Positions 45,995-54,502 of a DNA stretch of 54,754 bases are shown here, piece by piece; the first letter of the stretch is position 1, and each line of letters begins with the position of its first letter. The position numbers were made by a program, and so were the translations under genes. Under the pieces are notes generated by a model. It was not told where the DNA came from. It did not search any database and saw only the letters and a list, made by a program, of their open reading frames with translations. Location: the NCBI RefSeq assembly GCF_000178455.1, contig NZ_ADNU01000036.1:1-54754 (forward strand), given 5' to 3'. The stretch comes from Brevibacterium mcbrellneri ATCC 49030. Lineage in GTDB: Bacteria > Actinomycetota > Actinomycetes > Actinomycetales > Brevibacteriaceae.

Positions 45995-46811
45995 GCATGA
46001 AAGTCCGTCGCGAAACTCTGTCTTAGAGATTCGCGACGGGCTCCTCAAATTTGGCGAGCGCGTCCTGTGGCATGACCTCAACCTCGAAGTAGAGCCGGGG
46101 GAGTTCATCGCCGTTCTAGGGCCAAACGGCAGTGGCAAAACCTCCCTGCTCAAAGTGCTACTCGGACAGTACAAACTGTCTGGTGGCTCGATCCGTGTGG
46201 GCGACCACGGCGTGCGCAAAGGCGACCCAGACATTGGCTATGTGCCACAACAACGATCCGTTGACCCGGCTACACCGTTGCGCGCCCGCGACATCGTGGC
46301 CCTGGGGGTAGACGGGCACCGCTGGGGGCTACGCCTGCCATCGTCGAAGTTTAAGAAACGTATCGATCACCTGCTTGACCTTGTGGGAGCTGGGGACTAC
46401 GCAGACGCACCGGTAGGCACCCTTTCCGGTGGCGAGATGCAGCGCCTGCGTTTGGCGCACGCGTTGGCCAGCAGTCCGCGCTTGCTTCTGTGCGACGAAC
46501 CTCTTCTCAGCTTGGACATCCCGCACCAGCATTTGGTGGCTTCGCTGTTGGACAAAGAACGCAAAGCCAACGACACTGCGATCCTGTTTGTTACTCACGA
46601 AATCAACCCGATTCTTCGCTACGTAGACCGCATCATCTACATTGTGGGCGGACACTTCTTGGTGGGCACACCCAGTGAAGTAATGAACTCTGAGGCCCTT
46701 TCGCACCTGTTCGACAGCAAGGTCGAAGTGCTCAACATAGGCGGCCGTTTAGTTGTTGTTGGTGGCGATGAGCAACACCATCACCCCGAACCAGAAAGCG
46801 CCAAACAGTAG
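45981..46811 (+). CDS. Zinc-type ABC transporter ATP-binding protein
   Basis: This 276-residue cytosolic ATPase has Walker A GPNGSGKTS (about 45), signature LSGGEMQRLRLAHAL and Walker B LLLCDEPLLSLD. VTHE carries the H-loop. The Mn/Zn importer group has this layout. A GTG at 45981 overlaps the end of the binding-protein gene by 14 nt with no strong ribosome site, so the exact start is uncertain. The last base of its stop is the first base of the permease start. Confidence 0.9.
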   Translation: MPSNKHESPSRNSVLEIRDGLLKFGERVLWHDLNLEVEPGEFIAVLGPNGSGKTSLLKVLLGQYKLSGGSIRVGDHGVRKGDPDIGYVPQQRSVDPATPLRARDIVALGVDGHRWGLRLPSSKFKKRIDHLLDLVGAGDYADAPVGTLSGGEMQRLRLAHALASSPRLLLCDEPLLSLDIPHQHLVASLLDKERKANDTAILFVTHEINPILRYVDRIIYIVGGHFLVGTPSEVMNSEALSHLFDSKVEVLNIGGRLVVVGGDEQHHHPEPESAKQ

Positions 46812-47704
46812 TGGAACAGTTGACTCAACTTTTTACGTTCGAACACTACGGCGAGCTCGTAGTTCTCTTGCGCAACTCCATTCTGGCCTCGGCTGTTCTG
46901 GGAATGGTTGGTGGCCTGGTGGGCTACTTCGTCATCATCCGCGATATCCCGTTTGCTGTTCACGGTGTTGCAGAGCTGTCGTTTGCAGGTGCGGCGTTCG
47001 CGCTATTGGTGGGCTTTGATGTGGTGTTTGGGTCCATCGTGGGGTCGCTCATCGCAGCGTTTCTCATTGGGGCTGGAGGAGTGCGCGCGTCTGATAAGAA
47101 CTCGATCATCGGTGTTCTTATGCCGTTTGGTCTTGGCCTGGGGATCCTGTTCCTTGCGCTGTATGAGGGCCGGGCGGCTAACAAGTTCGGCTTGCTTACC
47201 GGTCAGATTGTGGCGGTCAACCCTGGCCAGCTCAAGGTCCTTATGGTGTGTGCCGCTGTTGTGGTTGTTGCTTTGGCAGTGATCTGGCGTCCGTTGGCTT
47301 TCGCTTCGATTGACGCCGAGGTTGCCCGCGCCCGAGGTGTCCCGATCGGCTTTCTGACGATCACCTTCATGCTGGTGTTGGGTTTGGCTGTGGCGTTGAG
47401 CGTGCAGGTTGTGGGCGTGTTGCTGGTGATGGCGCTGTTGGTCACCCCGGCAGCGGCAGCCACGCAGATTTCTGCGAACCCGTACCTGGTGCCGGTTTTG
47501 TCAGTGGTTTTTGCCACGGTGTCCTCGGTGGGCGGTGTGCTGATTGCTCTTGGCTCGCCTGTGGTGCCTATCAGCCCGTTTGTCACGACCATCAGCTTCC
47601 TCATTTATGCGGTGTGCCGGCTCATTGGCCGTAGTCGCGAAAAGCGGTACGCCCGTCAGCGCAACCGTCGGTTGGCTGAGCTCGATGTGGAACACCGCGT
47701 GTAA
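46811..47704 (+). CDS. Zinc-type ABC transporter permease
   Basis: This 297-residue membrane protein of the ABC-3 family has about nine helices, beginning YGELVVLLRNSILASAVLGMVGGLVGYFVIIRD. HGVAELSFAGAAFALL near residue 55 and the central VNPGQLKVL match metal permeases such as ZnuB. The GTG start shares one base with the ATPase stop. It completes the importer. Two CCGAGGT words lie close together (47316, 47332), the second giving a CGA codon in ARGV. Confidence 0.9.
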   Translation: MEQLTQLFTFEHYGELVVLLRNSILASAVLGMVGGLVGYFVIIRDIPFAVHGVAELSFAGAAFALLVGFDVVFGSIVGSLIAAFLIGAGGVRASDKNSIIGVLMPFGLGLGILFLALYEGRAANKFGLLTGQIVAVNPGQLKVLMVCAAVVVVALAVIWRPLAFASIDAEVARARGVPIGFLTITFMLVLGLAVALSVQVVGVLLVMALLVTPAAAATQISANPYLVPVLSVVFATVSSVGGVLIALGSPVVPISPFVTTISFLIYAVCRLIGRSREKRYARQRNRRLAELDVEHRV

Positions 47705-47755
47705 GAACACACCGAGCTTGTCGTGGAAGCGTGTGTTTCACGGTAGCGTAAAAGG

Positions 47756-48652
47756 GTGGACACAAAGAAGATTCTTCGCGTGATTGCCGGTGCGGGGGTA
47801 ACGGGTGCCGTCGCAGCTGGTGTGTGGGGCGCGTGTATTGAGCCGCACCTTTTTACTGTGCGACACCAGACGTGCCCGGTTCTGCCTCCCGGCAGTAAGC
47901 CGCTACGGGTTTTGCACATCAGTGATCTGCACGTAGCGCCGTGGCAAAAGCACAAGATCAACTGGGTCCGTTCGCTTGCACAACTCCAGCCAGATTTGGT
48001 GATTAACACCGGCGACAACTTTGGGTTCAACTCGCTCGAAACCGTTATTCATACGCTGAATCCACTCACCGCGTTTCCCGGGATCTTTGTTTTTGGGTCG
48101 AATGACTTCCACAGCCCAGCTCTGAAGAACCCGGCCAGGTATCTCATGGGGCCCAGCGAGGTTAAAGAGAGCGAACCGGATCTGCCCGCTGACGACCTGC
48201 GCCGGGCACTCACGTTGCGAGGTTGGAACTTTGTGGACAATTGCAACGCAACCGTTGAGGCAAACGGTCTGACAGTTCGCGCCTCGGGCGTGGGGGATGC
48301 GCACATGAACAACGCCCACCTGAGCGCACAACACCCCAGCTTCCAACCCGGCGCCGACCTCAACGTGGGCGTCACCCACTCACCCTATTCCGCCTCGGTC
48401 GACGCTTTGATCCACGCGGGAGCCCACATTGTGTTCGCCGGCCACACTCACGGCGGCCAGATCCGCATTCCCGGATACGGGGCGCCCGTCACCAACTGTG
48501 ACCGACCTCGGGACGAAGCACGCGGCCTGTTCACCCGGTCAGGTGTACCTGTTCACGTCAGCGCAGGGCTGGGGTTCTCAATTTTTGCGCCAGTTCGCTT
48601 TGCTTGCCCGCCCGAGGTGACGCTTCTGAAACTCGTGGCGCGCGAATCCTGA
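47756..48652 (+). CDS. Membrane-anchored metallophosphoesterase
   Basis: This 298-residue calcineurin-like phosphoesterase follows an N-terminal helix (about 8-25). Metal-binding motifs are HISDLHVAPW (about 61), VINTGDNFG (about 82), GSNDFHSP in place of the usual GNHD, GVTHSP and GHTHGGQ. The family includes YkuE-like, wall-facing phosphodiesterases. The substrate is unknown. A GTG at 47756 stands 6 nt after TAGCGT with no ribosome site, so translation is probably leaderless. Confidence 0.88.
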   Translation: MDTKKILRVIAGAGVTGAVAAGVWGACIEPHLFTVRHQTCPVLPPGSKPLRVLHISDLHVAPWQKHKINWVRSLAQLQPDLVINTGDNFGFNSLETVIHTLNPLTAFPGIFVFGSNDFHSPALKNPARYLMGPSEVKESEPDLPADDLRRALTLRGWNFVDNCNATVEANGLTVRASGVGDAHMNNAHLSAQHPSFQPGADLNVGVTHSPYSASVDALIHAGAHIVFAGHTHGGQIRIPGYGAPVTNCDRPRDEARGLFTRSGVPVHVSAGLGFSIFAPVRFACPPEVTLLKLVARES

Positions 48653-48709
48653 GCAGATACTCAGTTTCTGCTGAATCTGCAGGCTTGCTGCCATCGGTAC
48701 AATGTTCGC

Positions 48710-50986
48710 ATGGTGTCTTCTGCGTCCAACAAAAAACCCAACCGCTTATCTCTGCTCCTGCAGTTCATCGCAGTCAGTGCAATCGCTGGGATTGTGGGTG
48801 CCGGTTTGGCGATCCCGTCAGTGGGTGTCGCCTCAGTCGGTGCTAAGAACGCTGCCGATATCTTCAATTCACTCCCCGCCGAGCTGGAAGAACGTCCTCT
48901 AGCAGAGCAGTCCAAGATGCTGGCCGCCGACGGCTCGCTCATTGCGAGCTTCTACTGGCAAAACCGTAAAGAAGTCCACATCGACGACATTTCGCAACAC
49001 ATGCAGGACGCAACAGTTGCGGTGGAAGACGAACGCTTCTTCAAGCACGGTGGCGTGGACCTTCAGGGTATTTTCCGCGCGCTGGTGCACAACACGTTCT
49101 CTAACTCCAAGCAGGGTGGTTCCACGCTGACACAGCAGTACGTGAAGAACGTGCTGTCAGAAAACGCTCACTCGCAAGATGACGCAGATGGCGTGGAAGC
49201 AGCAACAGAAGCAGACGGTGCCGCGGGGTATGCGCGTAAGCTTCGCGAAATTAAGTTGGCGACCGCGCTTGAAAAGAAATACCCCAAGATTGAAATCCTC
49301 AACCGGTACCTGAACATCAACAACTATTCAGGTTCTCCGCGAGTGTACGGTGTGGAAGCTGCCGCTCACCACTACTGGGGTATTAAAGCTAAAGACCTCA
49401 ACATTGAACAGTCCGCATTGTTGGCTGGTGTGGTGAAGAACCCGGCAGCATACAACCCAGAACGTTTCCCGGACCGCGCGTTGGAACGCAGGAACATTGT
49501 CTTGGGTCAGATGCTGAAGTACGACTACATCTCGCAGGAAGAATACGACAAAGCTGTCAAAACTGAATTGGGCCTGAAAATCCACAACACGCCTAACGGT
49601 TGTGCCGCGGCCAAAGAAGCTGCGTATTTCTGTGACTACGTGCAGCGTGTTATTGAAAATGACCCGGTTTTCGGTAAGACAAAAGAAGAGCGCGCCAACG
49701 TCCTTGCCCGAGGTGGTTTGACGGTCAAGACGACGCTCAACCGGGATATGCAAAAGGCTGCAGATAGCACCGTGAAAAAACGGATCCCAGTGGGTGACCC
49801 ATCGGGCGCAGGGCACTCGATTGTGACGGTTGAGCCTGGAACCGGAAAGGTTCTGGCGATGGCCCAGAACCGTAACTACTCCGTGGCTGAAGGCAAGAAG
49901 AACGTCGATACACAGTTGAACTACAACGTGGACCGTAAGCACAACGGCGCGAGTGGGTTCCAGGTGGGTTCGACGTGGAAGCCTTTTGTGCTGGCTGAAT
50001 GGTTGCGTGAAGGTAAGAAACTCAACACTACGGTGGATGCGACGAAACGAACCTACTCTGCTGGTTCGTGGAAGTACGACGGTTGCCCATCCGTAGGTGG
50101 TAGCTGGAACCCCAACAACGCCGGTGACGGTGGAGGGTCTAGTTCGATGACCGCGCTACAAGCCACCAAGAAATCAGTGAACACCGGATATGCGGCAATG
50201 GGTAATCAGCTCAATATGTGTGGAATCATGAAGACTGCACAGGCATTGGGGCTGAAGTACGGAAACGGTGAACCGTTGGACGAGCCACAAGAAAACTGGA
50301 AGAAGGAACGAAACCTCTACATTTCCTCCATGCCTTCTTCGATTCTGGGCACCACGCCGGTGGCGCCGATCGACATGGCTGCCGCGTATGCGGTGTTTGC
50401 CTCAGGCGGTACATACTGCAAGCCGTCCCCAATTGACAGCATCAAGGACGCAGAAGGCAAAGACGTTAAGGCTCCAGACCCCAACTGCCACGAAGCGATC
50501 GAGCCCGGTGTAGCTAAAGCAGTGGCGTACGCGCTGACACAAACCTTCAATGGAGGTACAACCTCACGTTTGAGGATCGGCGCTCCTGCAGGTGCCAAGA
50601 CTGGTACTACGAACTTCGAAGTTGGTCACACATGGTTGCTGGGCTTTACGTCTACCCTATCGACCGCTGTGTGGACAGGTGACCCGGACGGTGTGCGCGA
50701 CTGGCGTAAGAACTCAAAGGGTAAAGTCCGCGGACGCGTGTACGGTGGAACCATCTCTGGCCCATCATGGCAGTCATACATGAACAAAGCCATCAAACAC
50801 ACGAAGGGTAACGAAGGTTTCCGCGCACCCGGTTCCATGATGGGCTCCGACGGTGGCGTTGGCGGTGGAGGTAACAGCGGACCTGCCCGCAAACCTAAGA
50901 AGCCGTCTAACAACGGTGGTGGTGGCTCCAGCAACAACGGCGGCGGTGGAGGTGACGGCGGCGGCGTCAACACCATCGGTGGCTAG
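48710..50986 (+). CDS. ponA: Bifunctional penicillin-binding protein (transglycosylase/transpeptidase)
   Basis: This 758-residue class A PBP has a membrane anchor at about 15-40, a GT51 glycosyltransferase with EDERFFKHGG (catalytic Glu106) and QGGSTLTQQ, and a transpeptidase with STWK (Ser421), SVN and KTGTT. It ends in a Gly/Asn/Pro-rich tail of about 50 residues. No PASTA domains follow. A TACAAT box ends 6 nt before the ATG at 48710, so it is probably leaderless. The order ponA, DUF4177, ridA, nudix, MBL, crp, nth is conserved in related actinobacteria. Confidence 0.93.
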   Translation: MVSSASNKKPNRLSLLLQFIAVSAIAGIVGAGLAIPSVGVASVGAKNAADIFNSLPAELEERPLAEQSKMLAADGSLIASFYWQNRKEVHIDDISQHMQDATVAVEDERFFKHGGVDLQGIFRALVHNTFSNSKQGGSTLTQQYVKNVLSENAHSQDDADGVEAATEADGAAGYARKLREIKLATALEKKYPKIEILNRYLNINNYSGSPRVYGVEAAAHHYWGIKAKDLNIEQSALLAGVVKNPAAYNPERFPDRALERRNIVLGQMLKYDYISQEEYDKAVKTELGLKIHNTPNGCAAAKEAAYFCDYVQRVIENDPVFGKTKEERANVLARGGLTVKTTLNRDMQKAADSTVKKRIPVGDPSGAGHSIVTVEPGTGKVLAMAQNRNYSVAEGKKNVDTQLNYNVDRKHNGASGFQVGSTWKPFVLAEWLREGKKLNTTVDATKRTYSAGSWKYDGCPSVGGSWNPNNAGDGGGSSSMTALQATKKSVNTGYAAMGNQLNMCGIMKTAQALGLKYGNGEPLDEPQENWKKERNLYISSMPSSILGTTPVAPIDMAAAYAVFASGGTYCKPSPIDSIKDAEGKDVKAPDPNCHEAIEPGVAKAVAYALTQTFNGGTTSRLRIGAPAGAKTGTTNFEVGHTWLLGFTSTLSTAVWTGDPDGVRDWRKNSKGKVRGRVYGGTISGPSWQSYMNKAIKHTKGNEGFRAPGSMMGSDGGVGGGGNSGPARKPKKPSNNGGGGSSNNGGGGGDGGGVNTIGG

Positions 50987-51043
50987 GACCGCTTGACCCT
51001 GATCACTGAGCGCACCGCAGGGTGCGCGAAGAAAGGTAACAAC

Positions 51044-51205
51044 ATGCAAAAGTGGGAATACGTAACTGCACCTCTTCTCATCCACAACACTAAGCAGATT
51101 TTGGACATGTGGGGCGAAGACGGTTATGAACTGGTCCAGGTTGTACCTGGTCCCGATGGCCAGGGCCTGGTCGCCTACTTCAAACGTCCTAAGCAGGAGG
51201 GCTAA
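51044..51205 (+). CDS. Small conserved protein, DUF4177
   Basis: This 53-residue cytosolic protein, MQKWEYVTAPLLIHNTKQILDMWG..., is a typical actinobacterial DUF4177 with the closing AYFKRP. Its function is unknown. The longer frame from 50993 is rejected because AAAGG stands before ATG 51044. A 7-bp hairpin (51010-51027) lies between ponA and this gene. It ends 2 nt before ridA. Confidence 0.85.
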   Translation: MQKWEYVTAPLLIHNTKQILDMWGEDGYELVQVVPGPDGQGLVAYFKRPKQEG

Positions 51206-51207
51206 CA

Positions 51208-51663
51208 GTGACAGTCGCGGAGAAGCTCACGGAACTGGGCATCCAACTGCCCGAGGTTCCGGCACCTGCTGGGGCTTATGTTCCAGCCGTGGTCGACGGT
51301 GACCACGTGTACACGTCGGGACAGTTGCCATTTGTAGACGGGGAACTGGTCAACCCCGGTGTGCTGGGTGACTCAGTAACGGTTGAGGCCGGTTATGACG
51401 CGGCGAGGCTGTGCGCCATCAACTCGCTTGCAGCGATCCAGTCTGTTGTGGGCGACCTGGACCGTGTCAAGCAGGTGGTGAAAGTCGTGGGATTTGTGGC
51501 CTCTGCGCCCGGATTTGACCAGCAGCCACGTGTCATCAACGGAGCGTCCGAACTGCTGGGTGAAGTGTTCGGTGAGCGTGGCCAACATGCACGTTCGGCA
51601 GTGGGCGTGTCAGCGCTTCCTCTTGGCACCTCGGTCGAAGTTGAAGTCACAGTACGAATCTAA
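51208..51663 (+). CDS. RidA-family protein (enamine/imine deaminase)
   Basis: This 151-residue YjgF/RidA homotrimer subunit hydrolyses reactive enamines and imines from amino acid metabolism. GAYVPAVVDGDHVYTSGQLPF near the N-terminus and the C-terminal ARSAVGVSALPLGTSVEVEVTVRI are typical, with the substrate-binding Arg in HARSAVGV. GTG 51208 follows AGGAGG. It is coupled to DUF4177. Confidence 0.9.
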   Translation: MTVAEKLTELGIQLPEVPAPAGAYVPAVVDGDHVYTSGQLPFVDGELVNPGVLGDSVTVEAGYDAARLCAINSLAAIQSVVGDLDRVKQVVKVVGFVASAPGFDQQPRVINGASELLGEVFGERGQHARSAVGVSALPLGTSVEVEVTVRI

Positions 51664-51748
51664 GGTTCGCGTCGAGTTACACACGTAAGGACATCCCCTG
51701 CCATACCGTTCGCACACGATCCCTGCTTCAACGGGGCTCACAAAAATC

Positions 51749-52675
51749 TTGGACATGTTTGAAGGTGGAAAGCGAACGCTCACACCTCCTCAACCGCTAC
51801 CTGCATCAGCAATTGTTCTGATTCGCGATTCGGAACACGGCGTCCAGATGTTCATGACACGCAACGTGAACGAACCTGGGCAGGACGGTCGCAACCGGTG
51901 GGACTTTCCTAGCGGGCAGGTGCGCCCCTCAGACTCGCGCTGGTTGCCCATGGCAGGAGCCACACCTGAGCGGTGTGCGCAGATGCTGCGGAAAACCAAC
52001 GTTACGCGCTCACTTGCGTACTTCGTGGCCGCTGGGCGTATTGCGTTGGAACTCACTGACGTACTTGTTGCGCAGACCGCTAACGGAACAATTGCAACCG
52101 AAGCTGACGTGACGTACGTGCGTGACTCTCGCGCTGAACTGTTCCAGAAAAAAATGGCCTTTGGGGATGTTCTGGAAACCCGCAACTTGGAGTTTCGCCC
52201 CGACATGCTGCGCCCGTGGTTACGCTGGGTCAACACCGAATGGCAGCTCAAGCGTTTCGACACCGTGTATTTCACAGCCGTGATGCCACCCGATCAGAGT
52301 GTGAACTTCGAATCGTTCACTGGTGCCTGGGGTGGTTGGGTGAGCCCAGCAGAAGTCTTGTCGATGTGCGGGGAAGACTCTAGCGACTTTATCAGCGGCC
52401 CAGTGCGCCTCATCTGCGAATCGCTTTTAGGCGTGCCAAGTGTGGCCGCGGCAATGTGCAAGATCCGCGACGTGACACCAATTACTCCCGAGGTATTTAA
52501 AAAAGACGGGACATGGTGGGTGTCCTTGGACCCGCATGCTGACCCTTCAGAACGGGGACGTACGCGACAGACCGAGGTGGTTGACACCTCGGGCGACGAG
52601 GAAGGCGAGGACCCGCAATCCTTGACCTCTGAGCTGGAAGAAGTCGATGGCCCGGCGAACTCTAGCGAGGTGTGA
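51749..52675 (+). CDS. NUDIX-fold protein with degenerate catalytic box
   Basis: The protein has 308 residues. The fold matches NUDT19-like hydrolases: ASAIVLIRD, NRWDFPSGQVRPSD, and the late WTEWQLKRFDTVYFTAVMPP-type strand (NTEWQLKRFDTVYF). The helix that should read REXXEE, however, is AGRIALELTDVLVA, so two catalytic Glu are lost. It is probably not a pyrophosphatase. The start is unclear: TTG 51749 and ATG 51755 have no ribosome site, while an in-frame CTG at 51698 has AAGGA 6 nt upstream and would add 17 residues. The C-terminus is an acidic tail. Confidence 0.78.
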   Translation: MDMFEGGKRTLTPPQPLPASAIVLIRDSEHGVQMFMTRNVNEPGQDGRNRWDFPSGQVRPSDSRWLPMAGATPERCAQMLRKTNVTRSLAYFVAAGRIALELTDVLVAQTANGTIATEADVTYVRDSRAELFQKKMAFGDVLETRNLEFRPDMLRPWLRWVNTEWQLKRFDTVYFTAVMPPDQSVNFESFTGAWGGWVSPAEVLSMCGEDSSDFISGPVRLICESLLGVPSVAAAMCKIRDVTPITPEVFKKDGTWWVSLDPHADPSERGRTRQTEVVDTSGDEEGEDPQSLTSELEEVDGPANSSEV

Positions 52676-52681
52676 GCAGGG

Positions 52682-53488
52682 TCAGCTGTTCAGTAAGTAT
52701 TCCAGCTGTGCGGATACCGACGATAAGACGGCGGGGCGCAGTTTCTGCGGGACGTCAGCGTAGACGATGTCGGCAATCCGGCCGGCGTACTCTTGTGAGA
52801 TTCCTCCGGTGGCGTCGGTTTCGATCTGGCCCGCCTGCTCAACGACTTTGCTCACCTGGTTGAGACGGTCCTTGCGGTGCGAAATGTAGTAGTCAACAAC
52901 AGCGCGGGGGTCTTGGATGGTGGGGCCGTGGGCAGGTTCGATGAGATCGACCGTGTGGTTCACCAGATCAGAGATCCGTTGCATAGACTCCAGATACTGT
53001 CCCACTGAACCTTCCGGATACATGATGACGGTGGTTCCCTCGCCCAGGATCGTGTCGCCGGAAAAAAGAGTGTTCCCGTGGAGCACGCTGATGGAGTCCG
53101 CGGTGTGCCCAGGTGTGGGGATGAGCGTGAGGCAGTCGTTTGTGTGCGAACCGAATGCGACCACGTGTCCTTCTGGGTGTAGCGACGTTAGCGCTGGTGC
53201 ACCTTGTGCAAAGGTCTCATCGACCGCGTAAACAGGTACGCCGGGGGCCCATTCGTGCACGGTGCCAAGCATTTCGGAATGGTCTGCGTGATGGTGAGTG
53301 AGCACAATAGCCGTGAGCGTGGCGCAGTCGACGGCGTTTTCAAGAGCTTGCTTGTGGCTAGCGAGCTCGGGGCCCGGGTCAATCAAGGCGACGGTACTCA
53401 GATCGTTTGACGGCACGATGTACGAGTTTGTGCCGTCAAGCGTCATTGGGGACGGGTTGTTCGCTGTCACACGGATATGTGGCTCCAT
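52682..53488 (-). CDS. MBL-fold metallo-hydrolase
   Basis: This 268-residue metallo-beta-lactamase-fold hydrolase has THHHADHSEM (HxHxDH, about 63-72), GHTADSISVL, GDTILGEG and a C-terminal winged-helix-like tail, the pattern of LACTB2/glyoxalase II relatives. The substrate could be a thioester or RNA and is not predictable. ATG 53488 follows GAAAGAGAGG. It converges with the NUDIX gene, whose stop is 4 nt away. Confidence 0.87.
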   Translation of the reverse strand: MEPHIRVTANNPSPMTLDGTNSYIVPSNDLSTVALIDPGPELASHKQALENAVDCATLTAIVLTHHHADHSEMLGTVHEWAPGVPVYAVDETFAQGAPALTSLHPEGHVVAFGSHTNDCLTLIPTPGHTADSISVLHGNTLFSGDTILGEGTTVIMYPEGSVGQYLESMQRISDLVNHTVDLIEPAHGPTIQDPRAVVDYYISHRKDRLNQVSKVVEQAGQIETDATGGISQEYAGRIADIVYADVPQKLRPAVLSSVSAQLEYLLNS

Positions 53489-53606
53489 TGCCTCTCTTTC
53501 CTCACGTGGACGTTAAGTGCATTCATGTTACGTATGCGGTCCATGAATACTGAACCCGTGTCCACAGTGTGGTTACCCGAACGTAAAGCGAGGGTGATAG
53601 AAACAG

Positions 53607-53638
53607 AAGCGCGCCTGGCACATAAGCCAGGCGCGCTT
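53607..53638. terminator. Terminator downstream of crp
   Basis: A perfect 13-bp stem AAGCGCGCCTGGC/GCCAGGCGCGCTT with a 6-nt loop lies 26 nt beyond the crp stop. On the minus strand it is followed by CTGTTTCT. Confidence 0.8.
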
Positions 53639-53663
53639 CGAATGTGTTTACGTGTGCGTGGGT

Positions 53664-54341
53664 TTAGTGCGCGCGGTGTGTCAAACGGTCGAGGTCCAAG
53701 ATGACAACCGAACGGCCCTCAAGGCGGATCCAGCGACGTTCAGCGAAATCAGCGAGCGCCTTGTTCACAGTTTCGCGTGACGCGCCAACAAGCTGAGCGA
53801 GTTCTTCCTGGGTGAGATCGTGGGGCACCAGAATGCCGTCTGGAGCAGGCTTCCCAAAACGGTTCTTCATGTCGAGGATGGCCTTAGCGACGCGGCCAGG
53901 AACGTCGGAAAACACCAGGTCGCCAACAGTTTCGTTTGTGCGACGCAGTCGCTGTGCAAGCGCCTTCAGCAGGTTCATGGCGGCCTGCGGGCGTTCTTCA
54001 AGCCAGTGGAGCAGGTCTTCGTGCTTGAGGCTCAAAACCTCCGACTGTGAAACAGCAGTCACCGTGGATGAACGCGGGCCCGGATCGAACAATGCGAGCT
54101 CACCAATGATTTCGCCGGGGCCCACAACCGACAGCAGGTTTTCGCGTCCGTCAGAGGATTCGCGACCCACTTTAAGCTTTCCGGTGGACACGATGTAGAG
54201 TTCATCTCCGCTGTCCCCTTCGTGGAAAAGGGGAGTGCCACGGCGAATACTGCGCGGTTTCATGAACTTCATGAGGGCGCTGGTCGATTCTTCATCTAGT
54301 CCGGCGAACAGGGTCGCGTTGCGGACGACTTCGATGTCCAC
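53664..54341 (-). CDS. crp: Crp/Fnr-family regulator (actinobacterial Crp/GlxR type)
   Basis: This 225-residue cAMP-responsive global regulator has a cyclic-nucleotide domain with phosphate-binding cassette GEIIGELALFDPGPRSSTV (about 78-96), a dimer helix, and a helix-turn-helix LTQEELAQLVGASRETVNKALADFA (about 175-199). The recognition helix with RETVNKAL predicts TGTGA-type sites, one of which is at 31124. There are no Fe-S cysteines, so it is not Fnr. The GTG start at 54341 has GGAGG upstream. It is divergent from nth. Confidence 0.93.
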   Translation of the reverse strand: MDIEVVRNATLFAGLDEESTSALMKFMKPRSIRRGTPLFHEGDSGDELYIVSTGKLKVGRESSDGRENLLSVVGPGEIIGELALFDPGPRSSTVTAVSQSEVLSLKHEDLLHWLEERPQAAMNLLKALAQRLRRTNETVGDLVFSDVPGRVAKAILDMKNRFGKPAPDGILVPHDLTQEELAQLVGASRETVNKALADFAERRWIRLEGRSVVILDLDRLTHRAH

Positions 54342-54374
54342 TATCTACCTCCATGGGAAAAAGACTTTGGTACA

Positions 54375-54421
54375 AACCTACCCGTTTTGAGGCGCTTGTC
54401 ACACTTCAACAGGCGAAGTGT
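54375..54421 (-). promoter_or_regulatory. crp promoter with overlapping inverted repeat
   Basis: On the minus strand GTGACA (54397-54402) and TAGGTT (54375-54380) are 16 nt apart. ACACTTC-N7-GAAGTGT (54401-54421) overlaps the -35 element, which is where an operator would block or tune crp transcription. The repeat is not a Crp consensus site. Confidence 0.5.
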
Positions 54422-54502
54422 AACGATCTTTTAAGCGTTTCAAGAGCGGCGCCAGGGCGCCTGTTTCATGCCTCTGATCTGCGTATTGCATAAGCTGGAG
54501 GA

